A stretch of DNA of 64,000 nucleotides, taken from Brachypodius melanocephalos (lineage: Eukaryota; Chordata; Aves; Passeriformes; Pycnonotidae). Each line of letters starts with the position of its first letter. The stretch's first letter is position 1. Position numbers and translations under genes: made by a program. Of this stretch, positions 11,826-23,488 are shown piece after piece. A model generated the notes under the pieces. It searched no databases. It was not told where the DNA came from and saw nothing but the letters and a program-made list of their open reading frames with translations. Location: the NCBI GenBank assembly GCA_013398615.1, contig VZSR01000680.1, positions 2,826,993 through 2,890,992 on the forward strand, given 5' to 3'.

Positions 11826-12475
11826 TTCTCCCGTAACCGACGGAGTTCCAGCTTCAAGTCCTCATCTTCAATGTCCGACTCATTGTCACTGCTCATGTAG
11901 GAAGAGTTGAAGGAGTTGCTGAGGCTCTGAACAGGGAGGCTGATCTTCGACCCCAGGTGCTGGCCAGAGTCTGGGCTCCCTGAGCCATCCTCCAGATCCT
12001 TAGCCATGCCACTGAGAAAGGCAGCCTCCAGATCAGAGGACGGCCCGTTCATGTGCGGGGACTGCCTGGACTCCGGTTCTTTCTTGGCAGCTGCAGCTGA
12101 AGCGGTGACTTGTTCCAAGCCCACGGAGAGCGGCAGAGTCACGGGCTCCTTCTGGGCACAGCCGAGCTCCTCGCGAGCCTTGGACACGGAGAAGCGCCCC
12201 ACCTGGTCCGTGCTGGCCGTCACCTGGAAGCGCCCCACCTTGGTGGCCTGAGCGGCATCTCCCGGGCCAGGAGCTGGCCCAGGAATGCCATCCAGCACAT
12301 CCAGGGAGGTGGCAGCCAGGGCCCCACTCTTGTGGCTCTCAGCCTGCTTCACCAGCGTGCTCTCCGGGCTGCTGCCAGACAGGCTGCAGGAATCACTGGA
12401 GCTGCTTTCAAACTGCACTGGCTTCGCTTCAGCTTTGTCACCCTCTTTGAGCACATCATCCACTGCCACAGACAC
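11826..12475 (-). CDS. WNK1: WNK1 exon 24: third and fourth RFxV sites and start of coiled coil
   Basis: 650 nt covering residues 2091-2307. It begins VSVAVDDVLKEGDKAEAKPV and includes FESSSSDSCSLSGSSPESTL. KVGRFQVTASTDQVGRFSVS carries two further docking motifs, RFQV and RFSV, 12 residues apart as in mammals. NSFNSSYMSSDNESDIEDED is followed by LKLELRRLRE, the start of the C-terminal coiled coil used in WNK-WNK assembly. The last Lys codon is split (AA, then GTAAGG). Confidence 0.97.
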
Positions 12476-12928
12476 CTAGAATAGAAATACAATCATGCAG
12501 ACTTCCTTCGCTTTCCCTTAACGTGGTGCTTTTATTTCCCTTAATGGTAAGATGCATCTGAGAGGGGAAAATAACTCATTTCCTAGGTAAGCCACAAAGC
12601 AAGCTACTGCCTCCCTCCAGGCAGAACGCTGCCACACAAAGCAGCACTTGTGTGTCACCTGGAGGATTAACCCCAAGAACCAGCAGCCTCAGATGGGGCC
12701 TCCTTCACCAGCAGGACACAACACAGTGAACATCCCAGCATTAAAGGCCACGATGAACCCCTGTGCTCACAACCGCAGCCGTGCACAGCCTGGGCACTCC
12801 CTGCCCTGGATGGACACAGCATCCCAGCCCTGCTTTCACAAGCCCTGCACAAGGCACAGGGAGCTGGCAGCACCAGGAACCAGCCCAGGATGCTGTTCCA
12901 AGAGCCAGCTGAGCTGAGCATCTCCTAC
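12476..12928 (-). other. WNK1 intron 23
   Basis: 453 bp splitting the RFQV docking motif. The GC-richer part at 12700-12920 is non-coding on both strands as far as I can tell. Confidence 0.9.
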
Positions 12929-13008
12929 CTGGAAGCGTCCCATCTTCAGCACGCTGGCTCCGGCTGCAGCAGCTGCAGCGCTGCTCTCTCCATCTCCTGC
13001 TGCCAAAA
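12929..13008 (-). CDS. WNK1: WNK1 exon 23: second RFxV site
   Basis: 80 nt covering residues 2064-2090, reading VLAAGDGESSAAAAAAGASV then LKMGRFQ. The motif RFQV is split by intron 23: RFQ here, V as first codon of exon 24. A short poly-Ala run replaces the mammalian SSGAG stretch. The donor CAG before GTAGGA is acceptable. Confidence 0.94.
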
Positions 13009-14470
13009 CTGAAACAGGAGAAGGGAATCAACACAACAAGGAGCTACAGATTGTTTGAACTACAACCATTTCTTGTTATGTACTTCAAATTCAGCTATCT
13101 GGTAACTCCAAAGAGGCTTCTGGACTTGTAGCACCAGATTAATATTAAAATGTTAACTATTAATGTTAAGTTGAAGCATTTTTCTACAAAGCTTCCCTGC
13201 ACAGTGTATTTGCCAAAAGTACACTTTTAGGCAACAGTAAAAAAAGCACACTGATTTCAAACAGGGATGTGAAATAGACAAATAATAAAAAATAGAACTT
13301 TCATAAAATTTATGAAAGAAAAAGCTTATTTTGATTCAGTATCTAGAGTGACTACCTAAATTTCACAAACACTGGGGACAATTTATTCACTGAGAAGGGG
13401 CAAGTTAAAGAAATGCTATGAACTCCATTTACTCTGACGTTTTCCAAGCTGGACTCTTAGGTGACAGCTCCTAATTTTGTTGCTTTGTGCACTGGCAGTA
13501 TAAAGTTACAAAGCTGAGAAGTAATATTTTATTTTTAAATCAGTTCTGTTGGACAGTTTGCTCTGTTTATTAAGCAGTTCCCAGTTTGTTTACCTTTACC
13601 TTCTAAATTTAAAAGATAAAACCCAACTCATTCTATAGCAGACTAATGAATGTTACATTATAATTCACCAGTCCCAAAATGAGGGTGTTTCATTTATTTT
13701 CCCTCATGATTTTATTGGCTTCTTAAGGCTCGTTATTCAACTTCAGAGGGACATGCATGTTAAACAGAGTTTACTAGACAGTTCAAGAAAAAAATTCAGC
13801 ACTGTATTAACAGCTCCTTTTAAAAAGAGAAGATTTCAAAAATTAAAACAATTAGAGGAATACTAACAGGAAAATCTCATATTATTTTGCAAGTGTTGAT
13901 TCCCCCCCAGTAACTCAATGCAGATTTGAAAGTCTGATCAGCCAGACTTTAACTGGTGATCATCCAGTCCACCTGCAGCTGTCCTAAAGCAGACAGGACA
14001 AAGTGTGGGTTTCTTACTACCTTTCTGAAATTTTTAGTAGTTGAACCTTGGTTTCTCTGTTCAAACAGAAATGAAACAGCCTCAGGTAAGGCAGAGGCAT
14101 CCTACACGTGGAGCACCGTGTCATGACACAAAGTGAGTCCTACTGGTGTTGCCAGGAACATAACACATGACAGAAAACAGTTCCTTCAAGTCCTGCTGCT
14201 GTACCTTAGCAGCACAGTGGAGACTCTTTGGGAGTCTTAATTCAGGATTTTGGACAGCTTTAAGTCCTAAATGAGTCCTTACAACACACATGTATCTATC
14301 ACTCCCCTCCTCATGGCCTACAGGAGAACATTTCAGTCTGGCTACTAAAAATTAGTAAGATCCCCTCCAGGAGCTGCCATTCCCTATCACCTCCCAGGTG
14401 GTTAGTGTGCTCAATTTTGATTCCTGTGTCCATGCTGAGAAATCCCCCCCAGTAACCATGGCTGTCTTAC
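13009..14470 (-). other. WNK1 intron 22
   Basis: 1.46 kb, AT-rich between 13180 and 13880. Nothing recognised. Confidence 0.9.
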
Positions 14471-14540
14471 CATCCTTCAGGCACTGTGCTGCCGTGGACA
14501 CCGGCCCAGTCACCGCTGTTGATGCTGCTGAGGGCACAGA
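14471..14540 (-). CDS. WNK1: WNK1 exon 22: Ser/Ala/Thr-rich linker
   Basis: 70 nt covering residues 2041-2064, reading SVPSAASTAVTGPVSTAAQC then LKD, and a split Gly/Val codon (G, then GTAAGA). It corresponds to mammalian TSAVGPVSMAAPTA. The acceptor is CGTGCAG after a CCCTCC-rich tract. The call depends on frame and position more than on similarity. Confidence 0.85.
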
Positions 14541-15159
14541 CTGCACGTTCAGGGAGGGAAACAAAAGAAATTCAAACAATTAGAGCCTCATGGAATGCCA
14601 ACAAACCCAACATACTGCATGTTACACAGCTTTCTTTGCTTCCAACAGGGACAAAGTATGAGCCATGAGAAGCCAAATGCAAGATAAGAGATTTTCCAGG
14701 CCTTATAACCCTGAGGCTGTGAGCAGATCACCCCTTGGCCCGTGCAGAAATAATGCATAAATATCCACCTGGACTGTCAACCATCGTCTTCATTCAGCAT
14801 CCAAAGCTCTTTAATAGAAGCTTTTAGAATTTCAGATCCACACTTCAAACATCCCTTCCAAATTAAAACTGTTTAGTGGTCTTTCCCCTTATTCCACAGT
14901 CACTTCCATTTCTAGTCTGGTGACACCACCAGAAAAGCTGAAATAACAACTAATACCAAAAAACAGCCTCAGGAAATGATGTCACCTATTGCAGTACACA
15001 GACTTTCCCCATTTTGGGTGACTCAGTCCCACGAACTGGAAGATGACTCTGAATTTTTATTTTTAAAAGTCTAAATGCTGGTGTAGTGATATTAAAGGCA
15101 GTGACCTAAGAGCACAACTTGGACCAAACCCTGAGGTTTTGCCAACATTGCAAACATAC
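14541..15159 (-). other. WNK1 intron 21
   Basis: 619 bp. Nothing recognised apart from the splice signals. Confidence 0.88.
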
Positions 15160-15246
15160 ACAGGCAGGAGCAGATGTCACTGGGACTGTCTCTGGGCTAA
15201 GGGTTCTTCTCAGCTGAGCATCCAGATCTTCCAGTGGCTGCTGGGA
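15160..15246 (-). CDS. WNK1: WNK1 exon 21: conserved LEDLDAQLRRTLSPE segment
   Basis: 87 nt (29 codons), phase 0 at both ends, reading SQQPLEDLDAQLRRTLSPE then TVPVTSAPAC. The first 19 residues are identical to mammals; the rest has diverged. The acceptor tract is CTCTTTTCTTTCTCAG. I chose the donor TGT before GTATGT because it keeps frame with exon 22; no better GT lies nearby. Confidence 0.9.
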
Positions 15247-16121
15247 CTGAGAAAGAAAAGAGTAGAATTATACCCCAGCTCAGGAAAAAATAAAAGCATT
15301 GTTGAGAAACATATTTAAATTTTTAAATTAAATATTTGATATTGAACATATTTAATGTTAAAATGTAAAGCACTCACTACAGCTTCCATATTTCTATCTA
15401 GCTTCTTTCCTACACATTTAGATTTAACGTGTATAGCACAGTAAGACTGGAACATATTTGTTTAAAAACAACAGAACATGAAAATTAACTGGAACTTTAA
15501 AAAAAGAGAAAAAAGAAAAGAAAAAACTCCACAATCCCAATCAACTAACAAAAAAACCCCCAACCCACAAGTCCCCTCAGAGAGGCTAAAAAGATGGATT
15601 GACTTGCAGAGGATTGAAAGGGGCAGAATCTTTCAAGAATGTTTATTACTTAGATTTCAGCTGTTTCAGTTAGAATACAAGATGTTGTTCAAACTTGGCC
15701 AGTTGGATTGGGGAGAAGAAGGGAAGAAGAGTATTTTACCTAAAAATATCTTGAAGATAATAAAAGTCCCAAAATCTTGAAATTATTAAATTAGGGCCAT
15801 GCCCATAAGATACATTGAAAGAAGAACATATTGTCAGATACATTAAGTTGCAATTCTGACCCTACAGAACAGAAATTTTCATTAAACTTTAGCATTATTA
15901 ATCTTTCCAAGACTTTTACATTTTAAAAAAATGCTGTATCTGTTTTTAAAACTGAAGGGGAGATCCTGACAACATAAAAATATTACTTTCCACTGGAAGT
16001 TAGAGGTACACAAGAGCATGAAGATGCTTTCAACAGATTGCCAGGATTCTTCCTGACTTGTGGATTTCAAAGCAAAACCAAAACCCTAGGAACAATAAAG
16101 CCTGTATCAATTCCATTATAC

Positions 16122-16142
16122 GAAAAAAAAAAAAAAAAAAAA
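16122..16142. repeat. Poly(A) run of about 20
   Basis: Homopolymer in intron 20. No attached retrocopy is recognisable on its 5' side. Confidence 0.85.
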
Positions 16143-17394
16143 GGGCAGAAGATGCAGACTTCTATGACTCCATTCAGAAATCCAACAAGTGAGATAATTT
16201 AATCCAACACCGTAAAATAAAAGGACATGTCACCTGTAATACTAAATAATTCTCATCACTTATGCTAACGTAAGATATTTTCTTCAAGTAAACAAAGAGC
16301 TATCAGAATGATCAGGAAACAAAGATTTCCTTACAGAGCAAGGGACCAAAATGAAGCTTGAGAGATTAATCTAAGTTCACTTTAAAAAGCAATTAAGGAA
16401 TAAATCGAACAGGTTTTTAAGAGTATGGAACAGACTGTTCAAAACTGGTCCTGAGATGACGTGTGCTGTGTCTGCAAATTACGATTGTGCTCCTCAGGAA
16501 AGGGGAAAAGTTGTGTAATCCCCTGCTAGTGGCAGGAGCAGCACAGAAGGCAAGCCTATCTACTTCAGGACAAGCCAGTAATTTTCCAGACAGAACTATG
16601 TGATAGCAGCAAATGCTCTTAACAGTCAATTAGATCTGATCCAGTTGGTCCTCTCCAATTCTGTCTCACTCCTAGACAATCCTGAGTTCAAATGAGAAGT
16701 GAAATGCAGTAAGTTGTTTGCAAAGGACAAGAAGCCAGGGATCTCTATTTGTGACTCTTCCATGCCACAGCTCCTGCCAGAAATACCTCTGACAAACAGG
16801 AAGCAGCCTTTTGCAGGGGCTTGAGTCATAGAAGTGGTTACAAGTGCTTTTGAGCTTAGGGGAAAATACTGCCAATACACTGAATTTCCAGCAATGAAAA
16901 TGAGAAGGACTATGAGCTCCATATGACTGATTTTAACCACCTGTCTCGTGACCCATCTGATACCTGACCATGAGAAAAATGCAGGTAAGAACCATCACCA
17001 AATTGTCGTCTTCTCCTTAATAAAACCATGCTTCAGAAAGAACTGCCTAAAAGAGGTAAACCAGCTTCTGCCTCTGAAGTCGGGGGAAAAAACAAATGTT
17101 TTCTTGCTCAGTTTGGAGAAAGGAAATATCCATTTTCTTGCTACTCACAGGGCAGGATTATGGCTCTAAGATCAAGATGTAAAAATGAGCTACTTTTTGA
17201 AAATATTTCAGCTGAATAAGCCTTTTCCCTTCCAAACTCAGGCATCATCTGCCTTAGCTGTACAAAGCACAGAGCTGTCAGTATTTCCACAGCAATGATG
17301 CCAGTCTGGGTAAAATTCAGGAGGATTTCCCTGTCTGAATCCCAGAGTGGGTCAGGCTGGAATGGAGCACAGGGGGTCATTGCTCCAGCAGGGC

Positions 17395-17590
17395 CATCCC
17401 AGAGCACCTGGCCCAGCAGTGCCTGCAGAGGCTTCTGCAATAGCCCCAGGGAGGGAGACTCCCCAGCCTCTGGACAATCTGTTCAGTGCACGGGCCCTGC
17501 ACAGCAAAGAAATCCTTCCTCACATTCAGGTGGAGCTCCTGTGCAGCATCTGCCCACTGCCTCTTGTCCCATTGCCTGGCACCACCATTT
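17395..17590 (-). mobile_element. CR1 LINE fragment (antisense on plus strand)
   Basis: The plus strand carries the familiar reverse complement of internal CR1 sequence, in order: GAGACTCCCCAGCCTCTGGA, a Gln-less stretch ending AAAGAAATCCTTCCTCACAT, then GCCCACTGCCTCTTGTCCCA and GGCACCAC. CR1 is the dominant retrotransposon of birds. Truncated, with no ORF2 remaining. Confidence 0.85.
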
Positions 17591-17729
17591 AAACACAAAA
17601 GATCCCAGCTAACTATTATTGTATACAAGGACAGAAGCTAAGCAGGGGAAGCCACTGCTGTGTTTCAAGTCATGTTTATGATGAGGAACTTCGAATACAT
17701 TTTGCAAATCTTAAAGCCTAGTGAAATCA

Positions 17730-17900
17730 GAATGTAGTAATAAGCACAAAATAAACAAAACCAAAAAAATCTACAACCACAACAAAACAAATATTTTAAA
17801 AAGCAATTTAAAAAACCCCAAGAAACCAAGAAACAAAAACCCCCAACAACCAACCAAACAAAAAGGCAATCATCAAAAAAAACAATCAAACCCCAAAACC
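17730..17900. repeat. A/C-rich low-complexity tract
   Basis: Roughly 170 bp made almost only of A and C on the plus strand, built from AAAACC, AACC and CAAAA units. It lies between two CR1 fragments and may be a decayed poly(A) or simple repeat. The 61- and 79-codon frames across it are composition artefacts. Confidence 0.75.
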
Positions 17901-18129
17901 TCATGAGGAATTCACGAAGGCAATTTTACATTTTCATAAACATTTCATGGCAATATATAGGTTTTTTATTATTTTGCTACTATACTCTTTTCAAGAAGAG
18001 GTTCAAGTTTTATCTACAAAATCTGCTGCATTATATATTTTTTTGAAAATATTTCAAGTTCGGATGAACACACTAAAACCTGTAAGCCTGATTAGGCACT
18101 GGGTACAGCAGCCCAAAGGGCAAGCTGCA

Positions 18130-18250
18130 CAGAGCCACAGAATGGTTTGGGTTGGAAGGGACTTTAAAGACCACCCAGTTCCAATGTCCTGCCAAGGGCA
18201 GGGACACCTTCCCCTAGAGCAGGTCACCCACAGCCAGCACTGAAGCCACT
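18130..18250 (-). mobile_element. CR1 LINE 3' end fragment (antisense on plus strand)
   Basis: Plus strand reads CACAGAATGGTTTGGGTTGG, then AAGGGACTTTAAAGACCACC, and GGGCAGGGACACCTTCCCCT. This is the reverse complement of the 3' end of avian CR1. It is not collinear with the fragment at 17395-17590, so the two are separate insertions. Confidence 0.9.
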
Positions 18251-18398
18251 GAGGCTCCTGCCACAGTTCCACCAAAGGGGTTACTCAGTCAGGAGGAGAG
18301 AAAACCAAGAACATTAATAACATGCAATGGAGAGTTTAATTGAAACATGCTCTCTGGAGGGAAAAGAAGCAGATCAACTCTGCCAAGTTGTGCAGCAC

Positions 18399-18482
18399 CT
18401 GAGTTAGTGAAGGTCCTGGGATAGGTGGCAGCTGCTCACTGGATGGAGTGCCAGCAGGAAGGTCAGAACCTATGGGTGGCAC
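18399..18482 (-). CDS. WNK1: WNK1 exon 20: 84-nt linker exon
   Basis: 28 codons, phase 0 at both ends, reading VPPIGSDLPAGTPSSEQLPP then IPGPSLTQ. It matches mammalian VLPVGTELPAGTLPSEQLPP...GPSLTQ. The acceptor is a strong pyrimidine tract ending CCGTAG and the donor ACTCAG before GTGCTG. Too short to stand out as an open reading frame; found by searching for the peptide expected between exons 19 and 21. Confidence 0.92.
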
Positions 18483-21326
18483 CTACGGACAACGAAGAGG
18501 AAACGCGCGGCCATCAGACATGGAACAACAGGAGGATCAGATACCAGCACACAGTACCTCATCTCACACAACACAAGCCTGAACTGTTTTCTTTGATAGA
18601 GAATTCCTTCCTGGACAGTTAGCATAGAGTCTTCAGGGATGTTTGCAACCAAGTTGGGGGAAGTTCGCTTTGTTTATATTTTATAATCTAGATTATCCTT
18701 GAGCGACCACAATTTTCAGTTTAAGCAAGCAGTAGCATCCAGGAACAAAGTATCTTGGGGATACTATTTTCGAGTCTGGAAGAAATGCTAAAATAATTCT
18801 TCCAAGAAGCCTGATTTCTAAAAAGGTGCAAGAATGTACTGAGTCTCCTTACAACAGATCTATGTTAACTGTCCTTTAGAAACTGCAAATTATTCCAAGC
18901 ACCATGACTTGAGAACAGGAACTGTCAGTGCCTGAGGATGTCTCCAATGGTTGAGAAACAGATTTGTAGAGGTCTCACACCAATCTTTTGATCCATCACT
19001 TCTTTTTGAGCCTGAAGGGTGTTGATGACCCCCAGAAGGTGATTAGGCCATGCAACCAGGTAGGGGCAAGTCATCCAGGTTATGTGGAAGAGGTTAGAGA
19101 GACTTGAAAGGTTAGAAGGAGACATGAAAGCCTCCTCACCAGGTCAGACAGCACATTCCAGTTAGTCATTTCCATGGTTAGGGAGGGGGGAACTTCTAGG
19201 AATTAAGCAACCCATGACACAATTTGCAATTCTTATTCTCAGCTGGCACCTTGAGGTTTGCCAGTGCCCATGGAGTGCGAACACACACAGCCTGTGAGTT
19301 ACAGCTGCAATGTGAGCACACACACACAGCCTGTGAGTTACAGCTGCAGTGTGAGCACACACACACACACAGGCTGTGAGTTACAGCTGCAGTGTGAGCA
19401 CACACACACAGCCTGTGAGTTACAGCTGGATATGGAGTGTGAGCACACACACACAGCCTGTGAGTTACAGCTGTCCCTGTACTCTGTGAGCTCTGCAGGA
19501 CAGGGGACAGGCCACAGCCTGCTCCAGAGCCACTTCTGGCCTGCAGTGTGTTACCACAGCCTAAATTCACAGTTCAGATTGCAGCAGGAGCTGCCCAGTG
19601 AAGGTGCACTGCCAGAGTTATCCATCTCCCAATAACTTCAGCAGGAACTAGGCTGAGCTGCATTAGCTAAACTTTTTTGTGCAGCAGGAAGACATATGAG
19701 GATGTTACCTGTTCTGAGGCATGATGAATTTTTAAGCTGTGGTAACTTTATAATTTCGTTTATAAATAAGAGGCAAAGCATACTTTAAATACATTTGTAA
19801 GAAATGCTGAAACACATTTAACTCTCTAAGTTAACAGTCTGACCATAAAATAAATACACAGAGTCTAGCAAACCCCAGGAGACTAAAGCAATAAGCTCCT
19901 TAACACTCAGCAACAACACAACGTGAAACTAAAATTAAGCTTTGTAAAAAATCAAACTAATTTATAAATGGAAACTTCAGAGAGGAGATAGGATTTCTAC
20001 AACTGACAAGCAAAAACCCTGTAACATGTATTACATGTAAACCCAAGTCTTTGTAATTACAGGTTTGCAATTAGTAATTTTCTAACTGCTCCAACTGTTC
20101 CTGGACAAATACCAGTTCCCATTTTTTTTTCTAATATTTCTTTCCTAATTTTCAATTTCATTGAAATATTAATGGATTTGTGTCTAGATTTCCTTATCCA
20201 CTTTTTGGCACATATTCCCATTCCTCCATAGTGGAGATTTTCTACTGTCTTTGACTACAAAGAGTACATGGGAAAGGCTAATAATGAAAGGAGATGCTGG
20301 GAGCACTGGCTCAATCTGAATGGCCTGAAACTGGTTAATAGCAAGGCTGGCCTAAAGACAACCAACACAAGGTGTTGATGAGTACAGAAAAACACTACAG
20401 AAACAAAACCAAGCAAGCATTAAAGTTTTTGCTTTGTTAAATACCTGAAAGTTTCTTCAATTTATTTCTATTTAAGGGCTACCTTTCCATTTAAGGAAAG
20501 GACTACCAAAATAGTTTAAAATACTGAAATGTGCTGTGTCCCCACACAGGCAGACATTAAAAAGAAAATTTCACATATTGATATATCTGGTTGGTGAGCA
20601 GGTAACAACATCCACAGCACCTCTCAAGCTGTTACTGTGAGTCATTATTTCTTTGTGAAACAGTGTTTTGCTTGCAGAGCATGAGTCAGTAAACAAAAAA
20701 TGAAGTTTGTTTTCAGGTATCTTTTAAATTTCTCAAAATCCTGCTCTCATAAACAAAGGTTTGAAAGGAAAACAGTACCCAGGCATCAAATGAGCAGCAG
20801 AGAACTTTAAAAAAACCAACCCTTTCAGTCAGGTTCACCCTTGACTGCAAGGACAGGCTCATGACAGGAAGCAGAACTAGGCTATCTCAAATCCACCACT
20901 TTGTGAAACCAACCATCTCAGTCTAGTGGTCACGCACAAGATAAAAAGCTATCATAATAGCAAATGTCCAGATAAAGCAAGACATCCAAATTCTATTTGA
21001 AAAAATCAGTATCAAGAAAAAAACCCAAACAAACAAAAAGCAAACCACAGTTGCTTCACTCTTTGTAGTTTAAGAAGAAGAAAAACTAACAGTGACATAA
21101 GAGACATCTCTCAGAAGCATAAAACAGAACTGGACTTTTTTTGCTCATTAGGGACAAAATAGAACACCTCTTAGGACACATAAAAGCAACCAGAGCATAA
21201 ACTTTTCAATGCTACATTAAATGAAGCAACTTCTTCCTGAATAACCATTTTTCTTTACAGAAAGGCTCCCACCCAAGAAGGCAGCTCCCTGCAAGAGCTG
21301 AACATTAGCAGGAATGTGTTCCTTAC
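18483..21326 (-). other. WNK1 intron 19
   Basis: 2.84 kb. Contains the minisatellite at 19271-19473. The remainder is AT-rich from 19680 to 21240 with no recognised feature. Confidence 0.9.
19271..19473. repeat. Five-copy minisatellite with embedded CA repeats
   Basis: Unit of 39 to 45 bp. Each copy has a (CA)4-8 run, then GCCTGTGAGTTACAGCTG and a variable tail (GCAATGTGAG, GCAGTGTGAG or GATATGGAGTGTGAG). Copies differ mostly in the CA number and the tail. Every copy holds CAGCTG. The two open frames through it (plus 19258-19635, minus 19196-19570) come from the repeat itself. Confidence 0.92.
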
Positions 21327-22753
21327 CGGTACCCTGGTGAGAGGAGGCTTGGAGGGAGAGCTCCCTGCTTTCACTGCTGCTGTGGCCATGCTGCTGGAGG
21401 CTGAGATGTAGCTGACTGGGGTCATCCCCTGCCCAGGAGTGGCAACTGGAGTCAGCACTGGCAAGCCAGTGGGTCCAAGAGGCAAGCTGCTTGGAGGTAT
21501 GCAAGTGCTAATGGACGTCAGGGGCTTGCTGGGTGCCACAGCAGTGGTTGGGATGCCAGGAACGACGGTGGTTTCCATGACCAGAGAGGTCTCCAGAGAC
21601 ACCGAGGGATGCGCCGTGCCCACGTTGCCGTGCTCGCTGAACAGAGAGCGCAGCTTCTCTTCCAGGGTCTTTATGTCATCAATACCTGGGGCTTTGCACT
21701 GAGCATCGGCATCGGCCTCCAGACAGTGAACGTGAGGCTGGTTGGGCAACGGGGCTGGCTGAGGCTGGCTGTGGATCAAAGTCTGCTGCACTGCAGGCAA
21801 GTTAGTGACTGGCTGTGGCAAGACACCAGGTAAGGGAACCTGGGGCAACATGGGTGTTGCACCTGAAATCTGGGGTAGGACAGGTGTTGATGTAATTCCT
21901 GATGGAACAAGCAAGGGATGGATCACTGGCTGAGAGGCTGAAGCACATATGCTTGATGCTATCGAGGATGATAAAGGTGCAGAGATTGGAAGAGACAAGC
22001 CAGCTGCATTGCAGGGGTGTGATTTATCCAAGGAGTGCCCGCTCTCAGGCAGTGACTGTGGAGCACTCACAACTGTTGTTTCTGCCAGGCTGCACACAGA
22101 GCCACTGCTGCTGAGCTGGGGAAGCTGCGCAGGCACGTTCTGAGGCAGGGACAGGGCAACAGACGTCTGTGGTGCTGCCATACTGCTCGCAATCTGAGGA
22201 GCAGACTGAGAGCTCACAGCTGGTGCAGCAGCACCCAGAGCGGTGACAGCAGGAGCCTGGGCAGATGGCAGTGCTGAAGATGATGGTGTGCTGCTGCTGG
22301 GGGCAATGTCTGCAGTCACTGCTTGGGCAGGCTGGGACGTGGCCGCTAAGGAGAAAGAAGCAGGGGCGCTCACGCTGGAAGCCACACCCGTCGATTGCTG
22401 TCCAGACTGTGAGGCTGGAGGTGGAGAAACAGAGCTTGGCACACTTGTGCTTGGTGCAACTCCAACAGCTGCATTTTCTGAAGGCAAAGTAACAGATCCT
22501 GGAAGAGAAACACCAGTGCCGGAGGAAACAGATACTGAAGAAGTAGCCACAGATGCAGGAGTTGCACCACTGCCCGCCATGGTAGAAAGTGCAGGTGGAA
22601 ATGGTGGTATTGTTTGATTGAACACTGGAGGAGCTGTGCTAGGTCCCTCTGTCATCTGAGCATGTGCCATCTCAGAGAAAGCGTGCTGCAAGCTCAGTGA
22701 TGATGCTGAGTGCGAGAGATTCATTCCGGGGCCGTGTACAGGAGACGCTGCAA
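21327..22753 (-). CDS. WNK1: WNK1 exon 19: large Ser/Thr/Pro/Ala-rich exon
   Basis: 1427 nt (475 full codons, residues 1508-1983), the largest exon. Conserved islands are GMNLSHSASSLSLQHAF near the start, VQQTLIHSQPQPAPLPNQ, APGIDDIKTLEEKLRSLFSE (a predicted helix), VSLETSLVMETTV, PGIPTTAVAPSKPLTS and the end SKPPLTRVP before GTAAGG. Between the islands the sequence is low-complexity and diverges freely, the usual pattern for the disordered middle of WNK1. A read-through into the intron explains the apparent extra C-terminal residues of the open frame. Confidence 0.96.
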
Positions 22754-23134
22754 CTGGAAGAAAAGAAAACGATCAGTCCACCTGAAAAAGTTCATTACTG
22801 TATTATTGTCTATGGCTAGACTAAGACCATGTTTACTTCTTAGCATTAAAAAAACCCAACAAACCAAACAAAAAACCCACAACAAAACACACAAATCCAG
22901 GCTTATGTTAAAACACAGAATCAAGGTTCCAGAGTCTTGCAGACAGCTCATCAGGAGTTTTCCTCCAAGAATCCTGCATGGTATAACCCAAATTATGGTC
23001 ACCTCTTACCAGCACAGACAGTTCCCTACTTGCCCACATACTTTGAGAGGTCTGCAGGAACAGTCTAGTTAACTAACTTCACAGTTTTGCTGAACAAGTC
23101 TTAGGCACCACCTTTAAGAGCGTGGACAACTCAC
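22754..23134 (-). other. WNK1 intron 18
   Basis: 381 bp with an A/C-rich patch at about 22847-22893. No other feature. Confidence 0.9.
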
Positions 23135-23275
23135 CCATGTCTGAAGTCTCATTTCCCCCAACAAGAGCAGAAGTGAAGAAGCCCTGTTCCTTCAGTCGGC
23201 TCTCGGGGACCGGGCTGACAATGAACCGCCTTCCCGCAGAATGAACAACCTGGGTAAAGGAGCTAGAGGGAACCC
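23135..23275 (-). CDS. WNK1: WNK1 exon 18: first RFxV SPAK/OSR1-docking site
   Basis: 141 nt covering residues 1461-1508. It reads GVPSSSFTQVVHSAGRRFIV, SPVPESRLKEQGFFTSALVG, GNETSDM. The RFIV tetrapeptide is the first of the four RFxV motifs of WNK1 that dock the conserved C-terminal domain of SPAK and OSR1. The second half, after ESRLKE, differs from the mammalian exon. Ends in a split codon (G, then GTGAGT). Confidence 0.96.
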
Positions 23276-23436
23276 CTAAACAGAGAGAAGGTGCATCTTT
23301 AGTGACACAGGCTTGTAACTAAATATAGAACCTGCAATATGGAATGTGCACTCCATCATACAAAATAAAAACTTGGCTGCACCCATCCGCTGAAACAGAA
23401 AAAGGTAACTGGTGAAAAAAATCACAAAAGACTTAC

Positions 23437-23488
23437 CTATTCTTTGTGGCATGGAAGATGTAGGATCTGGCTGTTTGAACTCTAATTT
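23437..23488 (-). CDS. WNK1: WNK1 exon 17: 52-nt micro-exon
   Basis: Codes KLEFKQPDPTSSMPQRI and the first base of a Gly codon. Mammals have KLEGEFKQPIPASSMPQQIG at the same place, so two residues are missing here. Borders are TTACAG before AAATTA and AATAG before GTAAGT. Confidence 0.92.

Larger units (their letters stand above)
15247..18398 (-). other. WNK1 intron 20, repeat-bearing
   Basis: 3.15 kb with a poly(A) run at 16122-16142, a CR1 fragment at 17395-17590, an A/C-rich low-complexity tract at 17730-17900 and a second CR1 fragment at 18130-18250. No coding signal. Confidence 0.88.

Noticed and set aside
19196..19635. Overlapping ORFs on both strands rich in CVCAHTAAVTH or CEHTHT repeats
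   Set aside because: Produced by the minisatellite with CA runs; not protein-like and not conserved in unit length modulo 3.
22243..22617. 124-codon plus-strand ORF
   Set aside because: Antisense of the GC-rich Ser/Thr/Ala part of exon 19.
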